17,083 nt of DNA from Euryarchaeota archaeon UBA433 (GTDB lineage Archaea > Thermoplasmatota > Poseidoniia > Poseidoniales > Poseidoniaceae): assembly GCA_002495535.1 (NCBI GenBank), contig DAFX01000004.1, forward strand, positions 1,983 to 19,065, read 5' to 3'. Below, piece by piece: positions 6,834 to 14,756 of the stretch. The stretch's first letter is position 1; each line of letters opens with the position of its first letter. The notes below the pieces were generated by a model. The model had not been told where the DNA came from. It did no database searches and saw nothing but the letters and a program-made list of their open reading frames with translations. The position numbers were made by a program, and so were the translations under genes.

Positions 6834-7529
6834 ATGGTCAGAATTAATCGAGTCTACACCGGCGGTGGAGATGGAGGCGAAACTTCGCTTGTAGATGGCT
6901 CCCGTCGTTCGAAAGCCGACCTTAGGTTTGAGGTGGTCGGAACATGCGATGAACTCAACGCTGTGTTTGGTCTTGTCGCAATGGAGGCAGGGCGCCTTCC
7001 TAAACACGAAGACGGCGGAAGTCGTGCGACCGTCGAACGGGTTCAAACAATCCTGTCGATGGTGTTGACGCGTGTCCAAAATGAACTCTTTGATCTAGGG
7101 GCTGAATTGGCATGCGTTCCTTCAGAACTCCCGGAATACATGGTGCTGATCAATGAAGATCAAGCCAAAGTGCTGGTCGATGAAATGGATGCATGGCTCG
7201 AGCACTTGGAACCTCTTACAAGTTTTATTTTGCCTGCAGGGCACGGACCTGAAGCGATGCTTCATCTGGCTAGAACGGTTGCTCGAAGGCTTGAGCGTGC
7301 GGTGATTCGCCTCAAGGAATCGGAAGGTGATGATGCGGTGCGTCCTCTGGTTCAAGTGTACCTCAACCGTCTTTCAGACTGGTTGTTTGTGCTTGGCCGA
7401 TGGGTCACGGCGGGCCTCGGTCACGAAGAGACTCTGTGGCAACCCCTCGGCAAGAGGGGCCCAGAATCCGGTGTCGCAAAGCGCATTCGACAGATCTATG
7501 CTTCAGATGAGGACTTTGAGGCGCTTTGA
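6834..7529 (+). CDS. PduO/MMAB-type cob(I)alamin adenosyltransferase
   Basis: 231 residues. Transfers the adenosyl group of ATP to cob(I)alamin, giving adenosylcobalamin for enzymes such as methylmalonyl-CoA mutase or class II ribonucleotide reductase (which of these is present here is not shown). Seen: the N-terminal ATP loop VYTGGGDGGETSLVDG at 7-22 (family T-x-x-G-D-x-G-x-T-x-L), CDELNA at 38-43, FILPAGHGPEA at 131-141, the R-T-V-A-R-R-L-E-R helix at 147-155, and NRLSDWLFVLGRW at 178-190. The motif order and lengths fit the trimeric PduO-type family, distinct from CobA and EutT. The C-terminus extends some 40 residues beyond the last conserved helix with a mixed-charge tail. A good Shine-Dalgarno site fixes the start. 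Its stop abuts the stop of the convergent Nudix gene with no base between them. Confidence 0.95.
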   Translation: MVRINRVYTGGGDGGETSLVDGSRRSKADLRFEVVGTCDELNAVFGLVAMEAGRLPKHEDGGSRATVERVQTILSMVLTRVQNELFDLGAELACVPSELPEYMVLINEDQAKVLVDEMDAWLEHLEPLTSFILPAGHGPEAMLHLARTVARRLERAVIRLKESEGDDAVRPLVQVYLNRLSDWLFVLGRWVTAGLGHEETLWQPLGKRGPESGVAKRIRQIYASDEDFEAL

Positions 7530-7940
7530 TTATTCGAGTCCGAGTGCGGCCATATGTTGCCTTGCCCGTCGCAAAACCATCCTCGTTTCATCATGGGATA
7601 CCTGCTGTTCGGCCATGTCCCAATCAAGCCACACATAGCCGCGATGCTCATGAGAGAGCGTGACTGTGAGTTGATCTGTTTGCGCAAGGTACCAATAGAC
7701 CTGCTTCTCTTTCTTTTTGCCCCTGTGTCTGAATGAATATTCGCTTCTTTCAACAAAGCCATCAACAAATTCAATCTGGTCAATCCCGGTTTCTTCTGTA
7801 AGTTCTCTGCTTGCGGTGGCATGATGGTCTTCATCATCACCTTCGACGTGACCCTTTGGAAAGTCCCAATGACCTTGTGGGTATTGAAGCAGGAGGATGG
7901 TTCCATAGTTGACCAGCACGACCCCGCAGGAAGTCTCCAT
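7530..7940 (-). CDS. Nudix hydrolase, Ap4A-hydrolase-like
   Basis: 136 residues. The Nudix box runs from G30 to I53, ending in RELTEETGI. It is preceded by GHWDFPKGHVEG, the block typical of bis(5'-nucleosyl)-tetraphosphatases (NUDT2-like, MutT fold). Such enzymes hydrolyse Ap4A and related dinucleotides with Mg2+ in the cytoplasm. Compared with the strict box (G-x5-E-x7-REUxEExGU) there is one extra residue between the first glycine and the glutamate (GHVEGDDE), so the metal-binding loop may be slightly different. Later features KEKQVYWYLA and EHRGYVWLDW are also usual for this group. I chose ATG 7940; a TTG nine codons upstream adds no conserved sequence, and GAGGTG lies just before the ATG. 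Transcribed divergently from the DHH gene. Confidence 0.93.
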   Translation of the reverse strand: METSCGVVLVNYGTILLLQYPQGHWDFPKGHVEGDDEDHHATASRELTEETGIDQIEFVDGFVERSEYSFRHRGKKKEKQVYWYLAQTDQLTVTLSHEHRGYVWLDWDMAEQQVSHDETRMVLRRARQHMAALGLE

Positions 7941-8029
7941 GCACCTCACACAGAGGCCACCAGTCAAGTTACTTGCGGCGCTTTTTGTCGCTGCAAATCT
8001 TATTGTGGCCGCAGCCCGCCCTTCTGTTT
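7941..8029. promoter_or_regulatory. Shared divergent promoter region (Nudix / DHH phosphoesterase)
   Basis: 89 bases separate the two divergent starts. An A/T-richer patch around 7997-8006 (CAAATCTTAT) could serve as the TATA-like element of the plus-strand gene at roughly leaderless spacing. The minus-strand promoter is not evident. Upstream in-frame starts on both strands (TTG 7967 minus, TTG 7973 plus) would make the genes nearly touch, but are not favoured. Confidence 0.3.
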
Positions 8030-9028
8030 ATGCGAGGGGAAAATGGTGTTCTCGAAGCTGCAGGTTTACCTCACTTCACATCCATAATTGCAGATTCAGA
8101 TTTGGATGGCCTCTGTGCAGCAGCTGTGCTAAAGGCTGCAAATCCAGATGCGGTCGTACATTTTGGACACGCAGCCCTCGTCCGCTCGGGCGCCCTTGAC
8201 CATCTCATTGATCGAAATACAGCAATGGTCGACCTTCCGTTTCACCCTGCTTGTGGCTGGTACCTGGATCATCACCAAACAAATCGGCCAAATGAAGCGG
8301 AGGAGGCAGAATTTACCGCCAACGGGGGCACATGCCATTGGGAGGCAACGCCGTCCGCAGCCCGCTTAGCCTATGATGTGCTCAATCCCTTCATCGATTT
8401 GCATCACCTCGAGGAAATTATGCCAGTTGTCGATGCACTAGATTCCGGCCAAATTTCACGTGATGAGTTCATCAAAGACGGCCCTATCCTCCAACTTTCA
8501 CGCTCCCTTTCTATGCGTGAACCAGAACATATGCAACGTCTTCTCAGCATGCTTGCGGCGGGTACACGGCTTGCAGACGTGTTGGCAAATGAAGAAATCG
8601 CACCCCATGTCGAGCGTGCGAAACAAGAACGTCAAGCAGCACAACGCGTGGTTGAAGCGCATACGACGATCGTGGACCGATTAGCAATCTGCAGGATGGA
8701 TGAGAAAGGCGTTCGTTCGAATGGCTATCTTGTGACGGCTTGGGCAGGGGACAGAGCCGATGCTTGTTGCATCGTCCACGGCTATGCCGACGGTTCAATC
8801 GAAACGCCCGAACGCCCGGCGCTTTCAGCCAGTTTCTACGCGAACTCATTTCTTCCAAACGGCCAAGGACGCTTCGATCTCTCGCGGCTTGCAACCGCTC
8901 TTGATCCAACTGGAGGCGGCCACGCAAATGCCTGTGGTTGTCGAATACAGCCACCGGGTCTTGATTCAAATCTTGAAGTCTGGTTGGATATGTGGAAAAA
9001 CCGCTCTGAAGTTTTGGCTCTTCAATGA
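8030..9028 (+). CDS. DHH/DHHA1-family phosphoesterase (RecJ/NrnA-like)
   Basis: 332 residues. Two-domain phosphoesterase with Mn2+/Mg2+-dependent hydrolysis of phosphodiester bonds; relatives act as nanoRNases, RecJ-like exonucleases or cyclic-dinucleotide phosphodiesterases. Seen: motif I SIIADSDLDGLCAAAVL at 18-34, motif II aspartate D68 in MVDLP, motif III DHH at 80-82 in LDHHQTN, a conserved aspartate in VVDALDSGQ near 134, and the DHHA1 substrate loop GGGHANACGC at 295-304. Motif I lacks the histidine seen two residues before the first aspartate in many family members. The set of acidic residues is otherwise complete, so an active enzyme is likely, but the substrate cannot be read from sequence. 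ATG 8030 was chosen; an in-frame TTG at 7973 would add a hydrophobic stretch not typical of the family. Ends at 9028, with the stop of the next gene beginning at 9029. Confidence 0.9.
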   Translation: MRGENGVLEAAGLPHFTSIIADSDLDGLCAAAVLKAANPDAVVHFGHAALVRSGALDHLIDRNTAMVDLPFHPACGWYLDHHQTNRPNEAEEAEFTANGGTCHWEATPSAARLAYDVLNPFIDLHHLEEIMPVVDALDSGQISRDEFIKDGPILQLSRSLSMREPEHMQRLLSMLAAGTRLADVLANEEIAPHVERAKQERQAAQRVVEAHTTIVDRLAICRMDEKGVRSNGYLVTAWAGDRADACCIVHGYADGSIETPERPALSASFYANSFLPNGQGRFDLSRLATALDPTGGGHANACGCRIQPPGLDSNLEVWLDMWKNRSEVLALQ

Positions 9029-9499
9029 TCAGCCAATCACTGTAAACAGGTACAGGAATCCCAAGAACGCGTGGATAAACACGAGCACCACAATCAAATC
9101 AGCAGCTCTCCCATGCTTCAACGCATGATGTTTGAATTTCTGCCCATCTTCTCTGGCTCTTTTGGTGTTGCGGCCCATACGTGCCAACATGAACAACAGT
9201 CCAAAACCAACGGGGCCCATGAACCCGTGAAGTTGCTGAGGCATTAAGTTGGAAAACACATCGCCATCGGTCCGGTACCCAACGACGGCTCTTGCAATGA
9301 AGGCGATGAGGATCACGCCAAAAGAAGCCCAGAGCAACCGCTCACCCATTTGTTCGTGTCTTGAACGAGCAGCATTGCGTTCTTCGCCTTTGAGTTCATG
9401 GCTTTTTTTCCGCCAAGAATACTGCCACCACACCCAAACCAACAACGCTGACGCAAGCACTGGGTGCAACAACAGCACGATTGCGTTCACTATGTCCAT
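9029..9499 (-). CDS. Four-helix membrane protein, DUF4079-like
   Basis: 156 residues with four hydrophobic helices at about 5-27, 54-74, 92-107 and 132-154. The first helix opens with L-H-P-V (H12). Other histidines sit at helix edges: H48, H91 (QQLHGFMGP), H124/H125, H129 and H143 (FIHAFLGF). The pattern of an 'HP' in helix 1, 'H-G-x-x-G' at helix 3 and 'H-x-x-L/G' in helix 4 resembles DUF4079 (PF13301), known mainly from cyanobacteria, chloroplasts and some archaea. Helix-edge histidines could bind b-type haem, but that is inference only. The loops between helices 1-2 and 3-4 are strongly basic and so probably cytoplasmic. ATG 9499 is the only sensible start. Divergent from the PIN protein gene. 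Confidence 0.83.
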   Translation of the reverse strand: MDIVNAIVLLLHPVLASALLVWVWWQYSWRKKSHELKGEERNAARSRHEQMGERLLWASFGVILIAFIARAVVGYRTDGDVFSNLMPQQLHGFMGPVGFGLLFMLARMGRNTKRAREDGQKFKHHALKHGRAADLIVVLVFIHAFLGFLYLFTVIG

Positions 9500-9835
9500 G
9501 GGCTTCGCCTACAGTTGGGCCAGGATTGCCAGCCTCATTGATGTTGTTGGGTTCGTCTCTGCGGGGGAGCGTTCCCCGAGGAGTACAGCGTGCCGGTGGG
9601 TTGAAGGAGGGTAGGTTGAGCCAACAGGTGAGGGGCGAGGATTCTGCAGGAGAACTATCTGGCGAATTGTCTTGAAGCAGCGTTCAAAACGAACGCAAAT
9701 AAAGCCCGTCGTCAGTCTTTTGTTGTCAAGACTCCAGATTGGACCTTGTTGGAGAAAACATGGCGACCTATCCTTCTTTTGGCAGTTGCTGAGACCGAAT
9801 TGCCAGCAGCTGATGAAGACGAAAACGCTTCTTCG
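9500..9835. promoter_or_regulatory. Divergent region between DUF4079-like gene and PIN protein gene
   Basis: 336 bases between the two chosen starts. Seen: a hairpin with a 7-base stem and 3-base loop (9562-9578; CGGGGGA against TTCCCCG, one G-T pair), a G-rich purine stretch (about 9596-9655), and a TATA-like AAATAAAG at 9697-9704. That TATA-like box would start a plus-strand RNA near 9725-9730. The last 90 bases (from TTG 9746) are open in the PIN protein frame and look coding-like, so the real protein may begin there. No independent gene is supported. Confidence 0.4.
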
Positions 9836-12800
9836 ATGCGCAAACCCTCTCACATGCGCCGGAGCCGTGGCCGCCGAGGTGGTCGTATGTCGACAGGGCC
9901 ATTGGATAACCTTCCAAGTGCTGCTGAGATGGTGCTTCCCTGTGACTTCTCGGACGCTTTTAGACTTGCAGTTCTCCTGGCCCACAAACTCCTCAACAAA
10001 GACGATTGGGATGAGGCTTGGGAGGCAACAGAAACCACATTGCGTGATTCGTGTTTGGAGAAAGGGGTCCATCCGGTGTGGGGCAGTCTTGCCCAACGCA
10101 CACCTGTTTTGGGGCAATTTGCGGCTTTCCCAGTTGCCAAGCCAAAGAAGAAGACTTCAAAGGTGAAAATTGACACAGCCTCCTGCTACATCGATCCAAC
10201 ACTCCCTGGAGATTTAGCACCTGCTCTTGACGCACTAAGCGGTGCGATTGAATCTGCCGAAGGGCAAGTCGCCTTGCGAACAGTTACCTCACAACTCTCT
10301 TCAGGCCGTGCGCTCAATCCAGCACCATTGCTGCTGGAACTTGAGGGCCAAGCTGCTCTCATCTCCGCTTTGCTGAATATCGCTATTGGCAAAGATGCTT
10401 CAGCAAGTCTTGCCCTGGTTGAGAAAATAGATTCAACGCTCGCCTCAGATCTGTCTGATTTTGTCCGCCTTCTTGACGGGAAAGTCGAGAATTGGAAGGA
10501 AAGTGCAAACGCAAAAGGCGATCATTCATTGGCGCATTCAAGGCGATTTTTGGCATGGCATCACCCTCCAGAAACCACTTCAAAACTCAAGGCAAAGGTG
10601 TTGAGCGAGGGACTGGAACTTCTCAAATCAGGAAACGCTCCCGTCCAGGCCATTGAACGCGTGACGTGGTGGCGCTTATCTGCTCTCCACAAAGAGGGCA
10701 AAACCGCGGAAACTGTTGAAACGCTCACGGCGTTGAAACTCGACGCCCATGCAGAACTTTCTCATCTCCTCCCCCTCATTTCCGACCTTAATATCGAAGA
10801 AGTACAACGTTGGCTCAACGGCCAAATCCCACACCTTGACGATGGTGCTTTGGTTGAAATCATTCGTTTCAATGGCCTCGAGGCCGAGGTCCAAGCTTTC
10901 GCTGCAAAGCACCTCAGCGAAGAGAACGGAGAGGCTTGGGAAGACGTGCTCCCAATCGTAATCGACATTTACACCCGCTCGATGAACCTCCGCAGGTTGT
11001 CTGAGATCATCGTCAAGAATGATTTGGCGCCAATGTCTCACCCTTACGAAACCCTTCTTGCTGCGCACCTTCTTGCTGCAGGCAAAGACAATGATTTGTG
11101 GCATGCTGTTCGTTCCGCACGAGAAAAAGCACTCGATTCAATCCACAGCACGGACGCACCTCCGGCCTTCTCCTCAACGAGCGAGGCTTTGCTCATGCTG
11201 TTTGAGGGTGAGAACGTCGATGATGAACGACTAGGCTCGCTGCTTGACAAGAGCGGCCTGCTTGCATTTGGCGTCATCCGCAGAGCGCTTCGAGAAGGCG
11301 GTTCTGGAATCGTCGAGAACAAAGAACTCAAAGCGCTTGAAACCAGCATCGAAGAAGCGGATTTGTCGGTGATGGAACAGCACCTCTTCACCGCAGTCAT
11401 TGACACACTCCGCCTCAATCGCGTTGCATTGATGCTTCAGCACGGCACCTCGGATGAGGCAACCGTCGAGAGCGTCAACACCATTCTCGGAAATCAAAAT
11501 GTCCCTACTGCAATGATTCATTCGGTTCGCCATCTTGTGCTAGAACATGATTTGGGCCTCCCTTCTTTGGTGCGTTGGTACCAAACGAACGACCCTCTTT
11601 CTCCATGGCACACCCTTGCTCGAGCCTCGGTGTCCACATCGAAAGGCGAGGAACTTAACGCGGCACGTGACTACCGCAGGGCGGGCGATCACAAAGGATT
11701 CGATTATGAACACAAGATTGTTCTCTATCGTAAGTCGCTGATTCACCTTGCTTTCGCCGAACAGTGGAAAGAAGCAATCGAACTCCTCGAAGCTCAACCG
11801 GCACTAAGGAGCGCGATCACAAAGCGCTTCCAATTGTACTTGCGGGTATCTTTCATGTCCACCAAGGACACGAATGCAGCAACCCGTTTGTTGAAGGATT
11901 TCGTGAAATCGACGAAGACGATTACTCAAGAAACTGCAGAGGGTGAAATCGAGGAAGTCGAAGTGACGTACTTTGCAGAAGACGATCTTGACATGCTCAA
12001 AACCTACCCGATGGAACACCACCGAGAGTTGCCTACAGATCCATTCTGCGGTCGAGTGACGGCGGCTGTGAGTTCGTTGCAGAAGAACCGCCGACGACAA
12101 CGCAATGCGTTCGATACCCGATTCAATCAACTGATGCAAGGCTCTTCCCCTTCGCTCAATGAACTGTATGAATTGGCAAGAGAAGCAGCCCAAGAGCGGC
12201 CAATCGAGGGCTTGATGTTCTTGGAGCGTGCTCAAAACAAAGGTCAGTTCAATGTGCGCGATATCAAGCGAATTGTCGATGCCGAACGAGGTTTGTTCTC
12301 GTCCTACAAAGACAGCATACCGAACGCATCCCGCCGCTATTTGCGAAACTTATCCCTTTCACCACTCGTGATCATCGATACCAATATCCTGATCGATGCA
12401 CTCATGGATGCAATCAAGCAACGTTTGGAAGTCTTCACCGAAGCCAGTCTTGACATTGGAGGCCAAGGACATTTCCACCATATGTTGTTGAAGCGTGCCC
12501 AAGAAGGCCGCATTCAACTATGGTTGCCGAAAATTGTCAAGCAAGAACTCTCGGGCATCGCCAGCGACCTCAATTTCTTGCGAAGCAGGTTCAGTGGTTT
12601 GTTGGTCCCTCCAAAAATGCTTGATACCGTGTTTTGCCAGGATGTAATTTCAGAACTTGTCGATCAGGTGCTCAATGATTACAGCACCTGGCGACCTTTA
12701 GATTTACAACTTGAAACGGATGCAAACAACGAGGAATACAAAGAGCAAGTTGTTGAATTCCTCAAGGATTTCACAGAAATTTATGAAGAAATCACTGCGA

Positions 12801-13048
12801 TGAAGCGCACCAGAGGGGAGCCAGCCCGTACCGTGGTCGACGGCTTGGATGTCTATCCTGAAGCGCCCGATCGAACATTGATGCATATTGCCATTCATCT
12901 CGCCAAGCAATCCCTCGGAAACCTTGGAACCGTTCTTATTGCTACCCGAGACAGTGATTTCACGCTCGTCTCTCGTGCTTTCGAAGAGAGGTTTGGCTTC
13001 GGCGTTGCCAAGAACAGCCGTGCTCTGAACAGTTTCCTTCACGGATGA
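9836..13048 (+). CDS. Giant helical-repeat protein with C-terminal PIN nuclease domain
   Basis: About 1,070 residues from ATG 9836. After a basic Arg/Gly tail (RRSRGRRGGR), residues ~30-830 are almost entirely helical, with paired amphipathic helices like a TPR/HEAT-type solenoid (for example near 180-420 and 590-680) and one acidic insert near 700-720 (EGEIEEVEV). The final ~225 residues form a PIN domain: strand LVIIDTNIL with D848, E904 in IVKQELSG, D1012 in APDRTLMH, and D1039 and D1041 in ATRDSDF. These are the acidic residues PIN ribonucleases use to bind Mg2+/Mn2+, so RNase activity is likely. The solenoid may hold RNA or a partner such as the ribosome; this is inference. Most PIN proteins are 130-200 residues and sit in VapBC pairs; no antitoxin-like gene is adjacent. 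The start is uncertain: TTG 9746 gives 1,100 residues, and ATG 9887 follows GAGG by seven bases. No named family recognised. Confidence 0.88.
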   Translation: MRKPSHMRRSRGRRGGRMSTGPLDNLPSAAEMVLPCDFSDAFRLAVLLAHKLLNKDDWDEAWEATETTLRDSCLEKGVHPVWGSLAQRTPVLGQFAAFPVAKPKKKTSKVKIDTASCYIDPTLPGDLAPALDALSGAIESAEGQVALRTVTSQLSSGRALNPAPLLLELEGQAALISALLNIAIGKDASASLALVEKIDSTLASDLSDFVRLLDGKVENWKESANAKGDHSLAHSRRFLAWHHPPETTSKLKAKVLSEGLELLKSGNAPVQAIERVTWWRLSALHKEGKTAETVETLTALKLDAHAELSHLLPLISDLNIEEVQRWLNGQIPHLDDGALVEIIRFNGLEAEVQAFAAKHLSEENGEAWEDVLPIVIDIYTRSMNLRRLSEIIVKNDLAPMSHPYETLLAAHLLAAGKDNDLWHAVRSAREKALDSIHSTDAPPAFSSTSEALLMLFEGENVDDERLGSLLDKSGLLAFGVIRRALREGGSGIVENKELKALETSIEEADLSVMEQHLFTAVIDTLRLNRVALMLQHGTSDEATVESVNTILGNQNVPTAMIHSVRHLVLEHDLGLPSLVRWYQTNDPLSPWHTLARASVSTSKGEELNAARDYRRAGDHKGFDYEHKIVLYRKSLIHLAFAEQWKEAIELLEAQPALRSAITKRFQLYLRVSFMSTKDTNAATRLLKDFVKSTKTITQETAEGEIEEVEVTYFAEDDLDMLKTYPMEHHRELPTDPFCGRVTAAVSSLQKNRRRQRNAFDTRFNQLMQGSSPSLNELYELAREAAQERPIEGLMFLERAQNKGQFNVRDIKRIVDAERGLFSSYKDSIPNASRRYLRNLSLSPLVIIDTNILIDALMDAIKQRLEVFTEASLDIGGQGHFHHMLLKRAQEGRIQLWLPKIVKQELSGIASDLNFLRSRFSGLLVPPKMLDTVFCQDVISELVDQVLNDYSTWRPLDLQLETDANNEEYKEQVVEFLKDFTEIYEEITAMKRTRGEPARTVVDGLDVYPEAPDRTLMHIAIHLAKQSLGNLGTVLIATRDSDFTLVSRAFEERFGFGVAKNSRALNSFLHG

Positions 13049-13056
13049 GTTCGCAC

Positions 13057-14283
13057 TCACATGTGTGAAATCATAGCATCGCCAAAGTCGCTGCAGGAGA
13101 GCAATGTGGCATCGTCCATCAATCGCTCAAAGTCATAAGTCACTGTTTGAGCAGAAATTGCTCCTTCCATTCCTTTTACGATTAAGTCAGCGGCTTCACC
13201 CCACCCCATGTGTCTTAGCATCATTTCAGCAGAAAGGATTAGTGAGCCAGGGTTGACTTTGTTTTGTCCAGCATATTTTGGTGCAGTGCCATGTGTAGCC
13301 TCAAAGATTGAAATTCCAGTATCATAATTGATGTTAGCACCAGGTGCAATACCAATTCCGCCAACTTGTGCTGCAAGTGCATCAGAGATGTAATCTCCAT
13401 TCAAGTTCATAGTTGCTAGAACTCCGTATTCAGCAGGTCTAGTGATGATCTGTTGTAGCATAGCATCTGCAATCACATCCTTGATAGTAATCGTGTTACC
13501 AGTGTTAGGGTTAGTGAATGTGCACCAAGGCCCACCATCTAGCTCAGTTGCTCCGAACTCATCCTTAGCAAGTTGGTATCCCCAATCTCTGAATCCACCT
13601 TCTGTGAATTTCATGATATTGCCCTTGTGAACAAGAGTCACACTGTCTTTGTCATTGTCAATAGCGTACTGAATAGCGGCGCGAACAATTCTTGCAGTAC
13701 CTTCTTGGCTGATTGGTTTGATTCCAATTCCAGAAGTATTTGGGAATCTGATCTTGTCAACTCCCATTTCATTGACTAGGAAATCGATGACCTTTGCAAC
13801 TTCTTCGGAACCTGCTTCCCATTCAATTCCAGCATAAACATCTTCACTGTTTTCTCGGAATATAATCATGTCAACATTTTCTGGAGACTTGACTGGAGAA
13901 GGAGTTCCTTCATACCAGCGTACTGGCCTCACACATGAGTAAAGGTCGAGTTTCTGTCTTAATGCCACGTTCAAAGAGCGGATTCCCCCACCAACAGGAG
14001 TAGTTAGTGGCCCCTTAATCGAGACAAGTCCTGAGCGCATAGCATCCAGCGTTGCTTCAGGCAACCATTCACCGGTTTGGTTGAATGCCTTTTCTCCGGC
14101 GAGTGTTTCGGTCCATGTGATTTCTTTACTGCCGGAGTAAGCCTTGGAAACAGCAGCATCAACGACATCAATCATTACTGGAGTAATATCTACTCCGATT
14201 CCATCTCCTTCTATGTAGTATACAATTGGATTTTCTGGAACTGATAGTACTCCGTTTTCCATGGTTATAGGGTCGCCTGACAT
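13057..14283 (-). CDS. icd: NADP-dependent isocitrate dehydrogenase
   Basis: 408 residues, very close in layout to E. coli Icd (416). Oxidatively decarboxylates isocitrate to 2-oxoglutarate in the TCA cycle, giving NADPH. Seen: IEGDGIGVD at 24-32, the isocitrate-binding loop IRSLNVALRQ at 101-110 (S103 matches the serine phosphorylated by AceK in E. coli), RPVRWYEG at 119-126, FRENSEDVYAGIEW at 142-155, catalytic K220 in LVHKGNIMK, metal aspartates near 297-301, and HGTAPKYAG at 331-339. K336/Y337 and Y383/R387 are the residues that select NADP over NAD. ATG 14283 gives an N-terminus that aligns with the E. coli protein's TLQNGKLNVPENP region. Codon use (GGA, GTA, ATA, CTA) is clearly more A/T-ending than in genes to the left. 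The stop is eight bases from that of the PIN gene. Confidence 0.97.
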   Translation of the reverse strand: MSGDPITMENGVLSVPENPIVYYIEGDGIGVDITPVMIDVVDAAVSKAYSGSKEITWTETLAGEKAFNQTGEWLPEATLDAMRSGLVSIKGPLTTPVGGGIRSLNVALRQKLDLYSCVRPVRWYEGTPSPVKSPENVDMIIFRENSEDVYAGIEWEAGSEEVAKVIDFLVNEMGVDKIRFPNTSGIGIKPISQEGTARIVRAAIQYAIDNDKDSVTLVHKGNIMKFTEGGFRDWGYQLAKDEFGATELDGGPWCTFTNPNTGNTITIKDVIADAMLQQIITRPAEYGVLATMNLNGDYISDALAAQVGGIGIAPGANINYDTGISIFEATHGTAPKYAGQNKVNPGSLILSAEMMLRHMGWGEAADLIVKGMEGAISAQTVTYDFERLMDDATLLSCSDFGDAMISHM

Positions 14284-14368
14284 GATGCTCGTTACGGCCC
14301 AACTTGAGCCCCTTCATCAACACAGCGGTCAACGGTGGTTTCTTCTCTTAGGGCTTGATGGCTCAAAT

Positions 14369-14755
14369 ATGCAAGGCAAAGTCGAATGGGCTGGTGGCAA
14401 AAATATGGTTGGTACCAACGCTAACGGTCAAAGTATCGAGATGAATTGGGATGATGGGCCTAGTCCTATGCAATTGGCACTGCAAATGGTTGGTGCTTGC
14501 TCATTGGTTGATGTCGTTATAGGTCTAAAAGAACGAGATTTCTCCAAGGTTTGGGTTGATATGGAATCAACTAGAGCAGAAGAATCTCCTCGCTACTTCA
14601 CTTCTATGCATATGGTCTACCATGTTGTTGGAGATGTTCCTTTGAAACTTGTTGAAAGAGTAGTCCAGAAATCTCATGAGAAGTATTGTAGCGTATCTCA
14701 CAGCATTAGAGATGATTGTAAGATGACTTACGATGTTGAAATTCACAGTGAATGA
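14369..14755 (+). CDS. OsmC/YhfA-family peroxiredoxin-like protein
   Basis: 128 residues. OsmC-family proteins reduce organic hydroperoxides with a pair of cysteines. Both are present: C44 in ALQMVGACSLVDVV and C107 in EKYCSVSHSI. The opening strand KVEWAGGKNMVG and the GPSPMQLAL helix (30-38) are also standard. Sequence style is closer to the YhfA-like OsmC branch than to Ohr, so the substrate is less certain. ATG 14369 was chosen because it starts at the family's first strand. The frame stays open upstream to 14261, but that would overlap the icd start and adds unrelated residues. Divergent from icd across 85 bases that must hold both promoters; no clear TATA element is seen there. The stop is one base from the stop of the next minus-strand gene. 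Confidence 0.92.
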   Translation: MQGKVEWAGGKNMVGTNANGQSIEMNWDDGPSPMQLALQMVGACSLVDVVIGLKERDFSKVWVDMESTRAEESPRYFTSMHMVYHVVGDVPLKLVERVVQKSHEKYCSVSHSIRDDCKMTYDVEIHSE

Positions 14756-14756
14756 A

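Noticed and set aside
9760..9792. Short out-of-frame upstream ORF (ATG to TGA) before the PIN gene
   Set aside because: Ten codons with no ribosome site or conserved content visible; it more likely lies inside the PIN reading region.
10676..11797. Several minus-strand open frames of 68-142 residues inside the PIN gene
   Set aside because: They are shadows of a long, well-supported coding frame and show no motifs.
9836..13048. VapC toxin of a toxin-antitoxin pair
   Set aside because: The PIN domain is at the end of a ~1,070-residue chain, and no small antitoxin-like gene lies next to it.
14261..14368. N-terminal extension of the OsmC protein
   Set aside because: It would overlap the start of icd, and the conserved OsmC fold begins at ATG 14369.
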